64,000 nt of DNA from Longitalea arenae (GTDB lineage Bacteria; Bacteroidota; Bacteroidia; Chitinophagales; Chitinophagaceae): assembly GCF_016924755.1 (NCBI RefSeq), contig NZ_JAFFJX010000008.1:124001-188000 (forward strand), in the 5' to 3' direction. Position 1 is the first letter of the stretch. Every line of letters starts with the position of its first letter. The notes under the pieces were generated by a model. The model saw only the letters and a program-made list of their open reading frames with translations. It had not been told where the DNA came from and made no database searches. Below are positions 54,360 through 62,499 of the stretch, in pieces. The translations under genes and the position numbers were made by a program.

Positions 54360-54499
54360 GCGTAACTGTCTTTATACCGTCTAAATCATCTCATCACTAC
54401 AAGGAAATGTGCTGAAGAGGAATTAGTTGTCAGGTATCAGTATCAGCATTGTAAGTAACCTGTAATAAATGACAACGTAACTAGATTCAGCGAAAGAAG

Positions 54500-54532
54500 G
54501 AAAAGGTCTCGCCGGAAAGGCGCGACCTTTTC
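54500..54532 (-). terminator. Terminator or attenuator between the COX24-like and rng genes
   Basis: GAAAAGGTCTCGCC, 5 bases, GGCGCGACCTTTTC: long stem with a minor mismatch, T-rich on the minus side. It may limit read-through into rng. Confidence 0.65.
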
Positions 54533-54544
54533 AAGAAGATAAAA

Positions 54545-54640
54545 CTAGCGGTTCTTCTTCTTATGCCGGTTTTTTCTAAGTCTTTTTTTACGCTTGTGCG
54601 TGGCTATTTTATGACGCTTTCTTTTTCTACCACAAGGCAT
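54545..54640 (-). CDS. Very small basic protein, COX24/AURKAIP1 (mS38)-like
   Basis: 31 residues: MPCGRKRKRHKIATHKRKKR followed by LRKNRHKKKNR. More than half is Lys, Arg or His. The pattern KRKRHKIATHKRKKRLRKNRHK matches the COX24 C-terminal domain of mitochondrial ribosomal protein mS38, a motif that Bacteroidota carry as a tiny stand-alone protein. It probably binds the ribosome; that role is inferred. The gene lies between rng and the TPR gene on the same strand. Confidence 0.85.
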   Translation of the reverse strand: MPCGRKRKRHKIATHKRKKRLRKNRHKKKNR

Positions 54641-54703
54641 ATAACACCAATGAGTTTAAGATTAAATAATAATGTTTAAATGTCTTTTACCGGATAGGTT
54701 TAA

Positions 54704-55549
54704 TTATTTATTACCAAGTAATTTAATACGTTCGTCGATCTCCCTGACCACATCGGCATTGTGAATATGCTTCTTGCTCTCGTTGTACCATTTCACTGCA
54801 TTCGCCTTGTCGTTATGCTGTTCGTAAGCTTCTGCCAGGATCAATATTGCTTCAATATTTTCCGGCTGGTGTTGCACTACTTTCAACATGCGGTCAATTG
54901 CTTTATCCAGCTGTCCCGAGATCAAACTGCCCAGGCCCAACTGGAACTGTGCATACATATTCTCCGGATCTCTTTCTGCAACCTCCCTGATCATCATAAT
55001 TCCCTGCATGGGATTATCACTGATATTACCCAGGAGATAGCAGCTTCCCAATCCAACTTTCAGCGAATCATTGTTCGGCGCGATCTGCAATGCCTTCTCA
55101 AATAACTCTTTAGCCTCTATTGCCATCCAACGCTGTAAATCAGGATTTTCCTGCCGCCGGATGCCCTCTAAAAAGAATTGGGCAGCAAAGGTGAGACTTT
55201 TTTGAGAATTTTCCAATTTAGCAGCCTGTGCAGAATAATAACCGTAGGGGAGCAGTAAATGCGCCGAATCTTTCCAGAAGGCGGCCAGCTGCTTGTACAC
55301 CTTTATCTGCTGCTCCTTCACGTCGCCGCGTACAACAGCCGTTTCCAGCTGGGCAACCTGGGCCTGCAGGGCAGGACTCAGTTGCTGCTTGGATGCTTCC
55401 AGAATGGTCTTAAAAGTTATTTCTTTAGTACCGGCTGCTGCTGCAACAGCACCAGGGTTCTTTTTAGGGGGAATGGTTCGGCCAAAAAAGTAAATCAGAC
55501 ACAGGAGCACAACTCCACTGCCTACCAGGATCAATTGTTGCTTTTTCAA
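54704..55549 (-). CDS. Membrane-anchored TPR protein
   Basis: 281 residues with an N-terminal anchor (LILVGSGVVLLCLIYFFGRT) and at least three TPRs: ELFEKALQIAPNNDSLKVGL, REVAERDPENMYAQFQLGLG and LKVVQHQPENIEAILILAEA. The rest lies probably in the periplasm. It starts 24 bases after the HU stop on the same strand, so the two are cotranscribed. Function unknown. Confidence 0.85.
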   Translation of the reverse strand: MKKQQLILVGSGVVLLCLIYFFGRTIPPKKNPGAVAAAAGTKEITFKTILEASKQQLSPALQAQVAQLETAVVRGDVKEQQIKVYKQLAAFWKDSAHLLLPYGYYSAQAAKLENSQKSLTFAAQFFLEGIRRQENPDLQRWMAIEAKELFEKALQIAPNNDSLKVGLGSCYLLGNISDNPMQGIMMIREVAERDPENMYAQFQLGLGSLISGQLDKAIDRMLKVVQHQPENIEAILILAEAYEQHNDKANAVKWYNESKKHIHNADVVREIDERIKLLGNK

Positions 55550-55573
55550 AAATCAAACATTTAAGCAGCAAAT

Positions 55574-55894
55574 TTACATCTCATCATCCGGGTTTGGCTG
55601 ATCTTCTTTCACAGATTGCAGTTTTTTAACTTCTGCAACGAATTCTTTGGCTGGCTTGAATGCAGGAATGAAATGTTCGGGTATATGCACCGCAATATTC
55701 TTTTTGATATTACGGCCAATTTTAGCAGCTCTCTTCTTTGTTATGAAGCTGCCGAATCCACGAATGTAGATGTTCTCGCCCTGGGACAAGGTGTCTTTCA
55801 CTTCCTTGAACATGGTCTCCAGCGTAACCAGCACATCAACCTTCGGTATACCTGTTTTTTCCGATATTTGGTTAACGAGGTCTGCCTTTCTCAT
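55574..55894 (-). CDS. HU-family DNA-binding protein
   Basis: 106 residues. The HU/IHF arm signature is clear: GFGSFITKKRAAKIGRN, then IPEHFIPAFKPAKEF. The C-terminal extension past the arm (VKKLQSVKEDQPNPDDEM) is acidic, longer than in E. coli HU. It bends and compacts DNA as a dimer. Divergent from mutY across an AT-rich spacer. Confidence 0.94.
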   Translation of the reverse strand: MRKADLVNQISEKTGIPKVDVLVTLETMFKEVKDTLSQGENIYIRGFGSFITKKRAAKIGRNIKKNIAVHIPEHFIPAFKPAKEFVAEVKKLQSVKEDQPNPDDEM

Positions 55895-56233
55895 GTCGCA
55901 TGAATTTTTACGGGTTTACAAATTTTAATTTTAAAAAATTTTCATAGGAATGTCAAAGGCAATCTACACTAAATCAATTCTTTAATGAAATTAACGGTAA
56001 ATTTTCACATTTGCAAGAAAAGTATAAACAATTGAAAATGAATTTTAAACAATTTTCATGCCTGAAATAAGAAGCAAACAATTCATTTTCATTCTGTTAT
56101 AGGACGAAATGTCTGCACAACAAGTATTAGCATTTTTTTTCAGTTCAGGAAAAACACGGAGCTTTTCAGCCGTTGAGGGCTTAAAAATGGCCTCTTAACC
56201 GGCCGGAAACCGTAAAAAACCAGTTATTTTTTA
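55895..56233. other. AT-rich spacer between HU and mutY
   Basis: 339 bp with no gene. AAACAATT and AATTTTC words recur. Promoters for both directions must lie here, but no full match to the Bacteroidota consensus is visible. Confidence 0.45.
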
Positions 56234-57304
56234 ATGAAACCTGATTTTACGCGTAAGTTATTACAGTGGAATAAGAGCAGTAACAAACGTGTTATGCCAT
56301 GGAAGGGAGAGAAAGATCCATATAAAATATGGCTGAGTGAGATCATACTGCAACAAACAAGAGTTGAACAGGGATGGAGCTATTATGAAAAATTCATTGC
56401 AGCATTTCCAACTATAATTCATTTGGCCAGGGCCAATGAAGAAAAAGTTTTTAAGATGTGGGAAGGGCTCGGTTATTACAGCCGTTGTAAAAACCTCATT
56501 GCTGCAGCACGCAAGATCGCCAGCGATTACAAAGGAAAATTTCCGGCTACCTATGACGAGATCATCGCCCTGCCTGGTGTAGGTCCATATACAGCCTCAG
56601 CGATCTCATCCTTTGCGTTCAATGCACCGCATGCCGTACTCGATGGTAATGTGCAACGCATTCTTGCCCGCTACTTCGGCATTACCACACCTGTTGATAC
56701 TACAGAGGGCAGGAAATTGTATCAAACGCTTGCCCAGTCATTATTGCATCAGGATACGCCTGGCATTTATAATCAGGCCATCATGGATTTCGGCGCCGTC
56801 ATCTGCAAACCACAGAACCCATTGTGCCAGGACTGTGTTCAGCAAAAAGAATGTGAAGCATACCGGCAGAACCTGGTTACACAGCTACCGGTAAAACAAA
56901 AGGCCATCATTCGTAAAGAGCGTTGGTTCTATTACTTCATCGTTGAACACAAAGGCAAATGGTATATTAAGCAAAGAACGGGTAAGGACATATGGGAAAA
57001 TTTATTTGAGTTTGTTTTGTTTGAATCGCCGGCTGTTGTGGAGAACATAACGTTAAAATTGCCATTTCTCAGGAAGCTGGTGAACGGGCAGCAATGCCAT
57101 ATTGAAAGCATCAGCCGTACATACCGGCAGCAGCTTACCCATCAAACGATTCATGGCCGTTTCATTAAACTGCAGGTACAGGAAGCTTTACCCACGCTGA
57201 GTAATTTCCTGTTGATAGATAAAAAGCAACTTTCAAAATATGCCTTCCCCCGGTTTATAACTGCCTTTTTGGGTGAGCCGGCCACCCCGGCCGAACTGTT
57301 CTAA
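56234..57304 (+). CDS. mutY: A/G-specific adenine glycosylase
   Basis: 356 residues. The catalytic Glu lies in LSEIILQQTRV, the HhH motif in LPGVGPYTASAISSFAF, the catalytic Asp in VLDGNVQRIL. The Fe-S cluster spacing C-x6-C-x2-C-x5-C is CKPQNPLCQDCVQQKEC. A C-terminal NUDIX-like domain checks for 8-oxoG. It removes adenine mispaired with 8-oxoguanine. It opens the mutY-ssb-gldE-gldD run. Confidence 0.95.
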   Translation: MKPDFTRKLLQWNKSSNKRVMPWKGEKDPYKIWLSEIILQQTRVEQGWSYYEKFIAAFPTIIHLARANEEKVFKMWEGLGYYSRCKNLIAAARKIASDYKGKFPATYDEIIALPGVGPYTASAISSFAFNAPHAVLDGNVQRILARYFGITTPVDTTEGRKLYQTLAQSLLHQDTPGIYNQAIMDFGAVICKPQNPLCQDCVQQKECEAYRQNLVTQLPVKQKAIIRKERWFYYFIVEHKGKWYIKQRTGKDIWENLFEFVLFESPAVVENITLKLPFLRKLVNGQQCHIESISRTYRQQLTHQTIHGRFIKLQVQEALPTLSNFLLIDKKQLSKYAFPRFITAFLGEPATPAELF

Positions 57305-57519
57305 AGCCGTTAGGAATCTTTATTATCGTTCATATGATGCGGGCCCCGGGTTTTGCCGGCATGGCCACACATGGTAAACTATACGATTTGTGAAAGTGGC
57401 TACAGATGGGTATTCGTGTCATAATCGGCCTAAAAATTTCTATTTTTTTCTATTAAAAAATTTAACTTTAAAAAGGAATAAAAAGGCGCAGACGATTATT
57501 AACATCAAATTTACCATCT

Positions 57520-57969
57520 ATGAGAGGAGTAAACAGGGTAATGCTAATTGGTAATTTAGGAAAGGACCCGGATACACAGCACCTGGAGGGACATATTGCC
57601 GTAGCAAAATTCCCTTTGGCAACCACCGAAACATTTAAAGACAGATCGGGCAAGCTCATTTCTCAAACAGAATGGCATACCGTGGTACTCTGGAGAGGAT
57701 TGGCAGAGCTGGCGCAGAAGTACCTACACAAAGGTAGCCTGGTATATATTGAAGGCAGGCTTCGTACACGCAGCTGGGAAGACAAGGAAGGCAATAAAAA
57801 ATTTGCGACTGAGGTCGTTGGCGATAACCTGATAATGCTGGATAAAAGGGCCGATGCATCCCATGGCTCCCATGGCACTACAACTCCGCATGGTGAAAAT
57901 ATAGAAGGCTTTAATAGTGCCGATATCCCACCCATAAGTGATTCCCCTTCCCAGGATTTGCCATTCTAG
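57520..57969 (+). CDS. ssb: Single-stranded DNA-binding protein
   Basis: 149 residues. OB-fold pattern MRGVNRVMLIGNLGKDPDTQ, WHTVVLWRGLAELAQKYLHK and LVYIEGRLRTRSWEDKEGN. The C-terminal tip DLPF is the usual partner-binding end. It coats single-stranded DNA in replication and repair. A promoter sequence sits at its 3' end (57957-57987) and a terminator follows at 58010. Confidence 0.94.
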   Translation: MRGVNRVMLIGNLGKDPDTQHLEGHIAVAKFPLATTETFKDRSGKLISQTEWHTVVLWRGLAELAQKYLHKGSLVYIEGRLRTRSWEDKEGNKKFATEVVGDNLIMLDKRADASHGSHGTTTPHGENIEGFNSADIPPISDSPSQDLPF

Positions 57970-57987
57970 CCCATACTATTATTTTTG
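57957..57987 (+). promoter_or_regulatory. Perfect Bacteroidota promoter at the end of ssb
   Basis: TTTG (57957-57960), exactly 19 bases, TATTTTTG (57980-57987). Transcription would start near 57994 and meet the terminator at 58010-58053 within 60 bases, before gldE. Confidence 0.65.
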
Positions 57988-58009
57988 CATGTCGAAATAA
58001 TTTCAGCAG

Positions 58010-58053
58010 GGGGCCGATTAAAAGGTTTGAAATTGCTTTTAACCGGCCCCTTT
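58010..58053 (+). terminator. Terminator/attenuator between ssb and gldE
   Basis: GGGGCCGATTAAAAG, 11 bases, CTTTTAACCGGCCCC, then TTT. A 15-bp stem with a single mismatch. It ends ssb transcription and may hold back a transcript from the promoter at 57957. Confidence 0.85.
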
Positions 58054-58136
58054 CTGATTAACTTTGTTGATTATAGAACTAATGACAGGCTATAATTCGA
58101 ATCGATGATCAAATTTATTCATGAAAACCCCATGCT

Positions 58137-59489
58137 TTGGACAAGCCTTTGTTGATTTTTGGATCTGAGTATGTGCTTAAGTTGCTGTGGATGGCGACCA
58201 ACTATCAGGGTGCCACTCTGGTAGGTGCTGCAGTGCTTGTTTTATTACTGCTTTCTTTTTTTATCTCCGGTGCTGAAATGGCTTTCTTCTCGCTCACCTA
58301 CCGGGACATCAATATGCTTAAGACCAAGCAGGATACGGGCTGGAAGCGGATCGCCACCCTGCTGGAAGAACCCAGGGCTTTACAGGCATCGTTGATGATC
58401 GCCAATACCCTGGTGAACATTGCCGTGATCATCCTCACCAATTTTTTTATAGACCAGGTACTGATCATACAACCCGGGAATGTGCAGATCTGGGTCGTGT
58501 ACCTCATCAAACTGGTCATCATTTCCTCCCTGATCATTTTATTTGGCGAAATATTACCCAAGGTACGTGCCTCCCAAAATAACCTTCGTTCGGCATACGA
58601 AGCTTCCTTCCTGGTGGAAGTGATCTTTTATATGTTCAAACGGATCTCGGTTTGGTTGCTCAGGGTATCGGATGGGGTTGAATCGTTGTTCGGTGGTAAA
58701 GCCTCCCGGGCTTATACCCACCAGCAGCTGGAGCAGGCCATCAAAAGCACCATACACGAAGAAGAAGAGCAGCGCATCCTGGCCGGCATCTACAAATTCC
58801 CCAACATTACCGTAAAGCAGATCATGCGCACCCGTCTCGATGTGAACGGCATCGAATACGAAGCCAATTTTCAGGCATTAAAAAGAAAAGTGGAAGAGCT
58901 GCATTATTCCCGCCTGCCGGTATACCGCAAAAGCCTCGACGATATTGTTGGGATCGTTCATACCAAAGACCTGTTGTTATACCTGAATGAACCTGACAAT
59001 TTTGACTGGCATGTGGTGGTTCGGCCCCCGTTCTTTGTGCATGAACAAAAACATATTGAAGACCTGCTGAAAGAATTTCAAACCCGGCATATACACTTTG
59101 CCGTGGTGGTTGATGAATTTGGCGGAACCAGCGGAATTGTTACCCTGGAAGATATTCTCGAAGAGATCATTGGCGATATCAGGGATGAATTTGACGAAGA
59201 AGAGACCGGCATCAAAAAAATAGACGAGTATACATACATTTTTGAAGGCCGTACCATGATACACGACGCCTGCAAGATCATGAACCTGCAGGAAGATACC
59301 TTCGACCAGGTAAAAGGCGACAGCGATTCCATGGCCGGCCTCATGCTGGAACTGGTGGGAGAAATACCCAAGGTGAATGACACGGCCACGGTAGGTGACT
59401 TTGATTTTGAAGCCCTCGAAGTTGACCGCAACCGCATCCGGAAAATAAAGGTCACCATCAATATAAAACAGGACAGGCAGGTGAGTTAA
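58137..59489 (+). CDS. gldE: Gliding motility-associated protein GldE (CNNM/CorC family)
   Basis: 450 residues from TTG 58137 (MDKPLLIFGSEYVL), or 432 from ATG 58191; the longer form resembles other GldE N termini. A DUF21/CNNM membrane domain (LLLLSFFISGAEMAFFSLTY) is followed by two CBS domains (QIMRTRLDVNGIEYEANFQA, SRLPVYRKSLDDIVGIVHTK, then VVVDEFGGTSGIVTLEDILE) and a CorC-type end. It works with GldD in gliding and type IX secretion; the transported ion, if any, is unknown. Position after ssb and before gldD fixes the call. Confidence 0.93.
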   Translation: MDKPLLIFGSEYVLKLLWMATNYQGATLVGAAVLVLLLLSFFISGAEMAFFSLTYRDINMLKTKQDTGWKRIATLLEEPRALQASLMIANTLVNIAVIILTNFFIDQVLIIQPGNVQIWVVYLIKLVIISSLIILFGEILPKVRASQNNLRSAYEASFLVEVIFYMFKRISVWLLRVSDGVESLFGGKASRAYTHQQLEQAIKSTIHEEEEQRILAGIYKFPNITVKQIMRTRLDVNGIEYEANFQALKRKVEELHYSRLPVYRKSLDDIVGIVHTKDLLLYLNEPDNFDWHVVVRPPFFVHEQKHIEDLLKEFQTRHIHFAVVVDEFGGTSGIVTLEDILEEIIGDIRDEFDEEETGIKKIDEYTYIFEGRTMIHDACKIMNLQEDTFDQVKGDSDSMAGLMLELVGEIPKVNDTATVGDFDFEALEVDRNRIRKIKVTINIKQDRQVS

Positions 59490-59502
59490 CTGAGGACTTG
59501 AA

Positions 59503-59548
59503 GTTACAGGTTACAAGGTCTCACCTTCCTGCACCTGAAACCTGTAAC
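59503..59548. repeat. Hairpin of ACCTGTAAC words between gldE and gldD
   Basis: GTTACAGGTT (59503-59512) and AACCTGTAAC (59539-59548) pair as a 10-bp stem. Related words fill other spacers (for example 42010-42063). It could soften read-through from gldE to gldD. Confidence 0.5.
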
Positions 59549-59591
59549 ATGGAACCTGCCACCCATGAATTAAAATCCATAGTATAATTAA

Positions 59592-60176
59592 ATGAAAACT
59601 CTCTTCATATTTTACATTGGCCTTATCGTTTTATTAATTGCCTGCAACAGTACATACACCCCGAAACGGAAAGGATATTTTAAAATTGATTTTCCCAAAC
59701 ATGAGTACAGGCTGTTCGATCAGCCCGGATACCCTTATACCTTTGAATATCCGGTGTATGCAAATGTTATAAAGGATACTACCTTCTTTGAAGATAAACC
59801 GGAAAACCCTTACTGGATCAATATCGACTTTCCCCGGTTCAACGGAAAAATTTATATCAGTTACAAGGAAATCGGCAAGAACGAGCTCAATAAACTGGTG
59901 AACGATGCCTACAATATGACTTACAAACATTCCACCCGGGCCACCGAGATCGTTGATTCAACGATGCGCACCGCCACCGGGGTAAGCGGCGTATTTTTTA
60001 CGGTTGGGGGAAATGCGGCTACCAATAAACAATTCTTCGTGACCGATTCAACCAGGCATTTTTTACGGGGCGCCTTATACTTTGACGCCAGCCCGAACGA
60101 AGATTCGCTGAGCGTGGTAAACAACTTTTTGCAGGAAGATATGAAACACCTGATCAATACATTCAGGTGGAGATAG
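59592..60176 (+). CDS. gldD: Gliding motility lipoprotein GldD
   Basis: 194 residues. Lipoprotein signal MKTLFIFYIGLIVLLIACNS, then the conserved stretch YTPKRKGYFKIDFPKHEYR, typical of GldD (PKPxxYFRIxLPxxxY). The C-terminal half ends DMKHLINTFRWR, also usual. It is a periplasm-facing lipoprotein needed for gliding and type IX secretion. Directly after gldE, as in other Bacteroidota. Confidence 0.95.
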   Translation: MKTLFIFYIGLIVLLIACNSTYTPKRKGYFKIDFPKHEYRLFDQPGYPYTFEYPVYANVIKDTTFFEDKPENPYWINIDFPRFNGKIYISYKEIGKNELNKLVNDAYNMTYKHSTRATEIVDSTMRTATGVSGVFFTVGGNAATNKQFFVTDSTRHFLRGALYFDASPNEDSLSVVNNFLQEDMKHLINTFRWR

Positions 60177-60243
60177 TAGGTGTAAGGCGGTATTTGCCAA
60201 TATACGGTAGCATTTTGCCAGCCCTTGCTTGCTTCTTAATGAT

Positions 60244-60251
60244 TAATTTTG
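60244..60251 (+). promoter_or_regulatory. -7 box before the DUF3109 gene
   Basis: TAATTTTG followed by CG matches TAnnTTTG. A start about 7 bases on leaves a leader of about 13 bases to the GTG start. No well-spaced -33 element is seen. Confidence 0.45.
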
Positions 60252-60270
60252 CGCTTTAAAACATAATTAC

Positions 60271-60867
60271 GTGATAGTAGTAGACAATGTGTTGATCAGT
60301 GATGAAATAGCCGAAGCACAGTTTGTGTGCGACCTGAATAAATGCAAGGGAGGCTGCTGTGAAGAAGGAGATGCCGGCGCTCCACTTGAAGATGCCGAGC
60401 TGGATATCATGATCGACGTATTTGAAAAAGTAAAGCCCTATCTCACCCCGGCTGCTTTGGCTGAAATTGAGCGGAAAGGGAAATATGTATACCATCGGGA
60501 GTTCGGCTGGGTAACCCCTACCTTGGGTGGTGATAATGAGATCTGTGTATATGGTTCCAGGGATGAGAAAGGCATTATCAAATGCGCCTTTGAACAGGCA
60601 TATAACGATGGCGTTATCGGCTGGAAAAAGCCCATCAGCTGCCACTTCTTCCCGATTATTCAAAAAAACGGCCGGAAAGGCGATTACGATCGCATGAACT
60701 ACGAGCCCCGGCCAACATTGTGCAGTCCGGCCTGCTCTCTGGGCAAAAAATTAAAGGTACCGGTGTACAAATTTTTGAAAGAACCTATCGTTCGCAAATA
60801 CGGCGAAGACTTCTACAATGCGCTTGAAAAAGTGGCCACAGACTATATGGGCGCAAAAAGCAGGTAG
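60271..60867 (+). CDS. DUF3109 family Cys-rich protein
   Basis: 198 residues from GTG 60271. The family motif CDLNKCKGGCCEEGDAGAP opens the protein; further conserved Cys lie in IKCAFEQAY, ISCHFFPI and TLCSPACSLG. The set (C-x4-C-x3-CC and others) suits a metal or Fe-S centre, as in the related YkgJ/UPF0153 family. No function is known. It stands between gldD and lutB. Confidence 0.9.
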   Translation: MIVVDNVLISDEIAEAQFVCDLNKCKGGCCEEGDAGAPLEDAELDIMIDVFEKVKPYLTPAALAEIERKGKYVYHREFGWVTPTLGGDNEICVYGSRDEKGIIKCAFEQAYNDGVIGWKKPISCHFFPIIQKNGRKGDYDRMNYEPRPTLCSPACSLGKKLKVPVYKFLKEPIVRKYGEDFYNALEKVATDYMGAKSR

Positions 60868-61058
60868 GCAAAGAGATGGCGGGCTTGCCGCTGGTTACTG
60901 TAATCAGCGGGATGGCTCAGGATTGTGAAGTACGAAGGAACAAAGAACTTAGAATGCCCATAAAAGCGATTGGCAACGGGCAGGAATAAAGACGGAATGC
61001 CGGTGACTTGTAACAAAACCGTAAGCCGGCTAATAAGAACTAAAAACAAGCATTAAGA

Positions 61059-62435
61059 ATGAGCGAGCACTCTTCCTCTTTCATGGCGAAAAGCACCATT
61101 AAGGCTGCGGATCTGGAACACAGGCGTAAAGTGAATTTCAACATAGGAAAGTACAATGCGGCAGTTCCCCTGGGTAAGGCGCAGTTTACAGATGTTCACC
61201 TGGCGCGCGAAAGAGCTAAAAATATTAAATGGCGGGCCATTGAACAGCTCGATAAACACCTGGAGCAGTTTGAAGCAATGCTTATCAAACGGGGCGGTAA
61301 AGTGATTTGGGCAGAAGATGGAAAACAGGCGGTAGAAGAAGTGCTCAGGATCTGTAAGGCAAAGAATTGCAAAACGATCGTGAAGAGCAAGAGCATGGTG
61401 ACCGAAGAAATTCACCTGAACGATCATTTGGAAGAGCATGGCATTGAAAGCGTAGAGACCGACCTGGGTGAATATATTCAACAGCTCGATGGTGAGCCGC
61501 CTTATCACATTGTGACCCCCGCGATGCATAAAAGCCGCGAAGATATTGCCCGGCTCTTCACCGAGAAATTGCATGCAGCTCCTAATTTATCAGCAGAACA
61601 ACTTACCCTTGTGGCGCGGGATAAATTGCGGCATAAGTATGTACAAGCTGAAGTAGGTATCACAGGCGCCAATTTTATTCTGGCCGATATTGGCGGCGTG
61701 GCTGTGAGTGAGAATGAAGGAAACGCCCGTTTAAGCAACGCATTTCCTAAAACCCACATAGTTATAACCGGGCTCGAAAAGGTTATTCCATCCATGAATG
61801 ACCTGGCGCTGTTCTGGCCATTGCTGGCAACCTATGGCACCGGCCAGCAGATCACTTCATACAATACCATTATTTCTGGTCCCCGGCAGCCCGGTGAACC
61901 CGATGGTCCCGATGAGATGTATGTGATATTGCTCGATAACGGACGTACGAACATCCTGGCGAACGAAAGAACCCGCGAAAGCCTCTACTGCATTCGTTGC
62001 GGCGCTTGTTTAAATGCCTGCCCTGTTTATAAGAACATTGGCGGTCATGCGTATGAAACCACGTATAGCGGACCCATCGGCGCCGTTATTACTCCGCAGT
62101 TGAAAGACATGGGCGAATGGAAACATTTGAGCTATGCCTCATCTTTATGCGGTAATTGTACCGAGGTTTGCGCTGTAAAGATCAACCTGCACGAAATATT
62201 GCTTGAAAACCGGCACAACGCTGTAGAAAAAGGTGATTTCAGCTGGGGCGAAAAAGTTGCCTGGAAACTGTGGAAGCAGGCCACCCTGCACCGGAACATG
62301 TATAATATGGGCAATCAGAAACTCAAGAACTGGATGGTGAATAAAGTATTTAAAGGCTGGACCACCAACCGCGCCGATCTGAACTTCGCCGGTAAAACCT
62401 TTAACCAAATGTGGCGGGAAAAGAAAGGGAAATAG
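61059..62435 (+). CDS. lutB: Lactate utilization Fe-S protein LutB
   Basis: 458 residues. The N-terminal LUD domain (IVKSKSMVTEEIHLND and VETDLGEYIQQL) is followed by ferredoxin-type cluster motifs CIRCGACLNACPVY (near residue 310) and CGNCTEVCAVKI (near 364). LutB with LutA and LutC oxidises L-lactate to pyruvate at the membrane; neither partner is in the window, so they may be elsewhere, or this copy may serve another dehydrogenase. A clear terminator follows. Confidence 0.92.
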   Translation: MSEHSSSFMAKSTIKAADLEHRRKVNFNIGKYNAAVPLGKAQFTDVHLARERAKNIKWRAIEQLDKHLEQFEAMLIKRGGKVIWAEDGKQAVEEVLRICKAKNCKTIVKSKSMVTEEIHLNDHLEEHGIESVETDLGEYIQQLDGEPPYHIVTPAMHKSREDIARLFTEKLHAAPNLSAEQLTLVARDKLRHKYVQAEVGITGANFILADIGGVAVSENEGNARLSNAFPKTHIVITGLEKVIPSMNDLALFWPLLATYGTGQQITSYNTIISGPRQPGEPDGPDEMYVILLDNGRTNILANERTRESLYCIRCGACLNACPVYKNIGGHAYETTYSGPIGAVITPQLKDMGEWKHLSYASSLCGNCTEVCAVKINLHEILLENRHNAVEKGDFSWGEKVAWKLWKQATLHRNMYNMGNQKLKNWMVNKVFKGWTTNRADLNFAGKTFNQMWREKKGK

Positions 62436-62453
62436 TTACTTAAAAGATAGTGT

Positions 62454-62484
62454 AAAAAAGTCAACTTTTACGGTTGACTTTTTT
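62454..62484 (+). terminator. Terminator after lutB
   Basis: AAAAAAGTCAAC, 7 bases, GTTGACTTTTTT. The T run overlaps the possible -7 box (TTATTTTG, 62483-62490) of the next gene. Confidence 0.88.
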
Positions 62485-62499
62485 ATTTTGCAGGTACTG

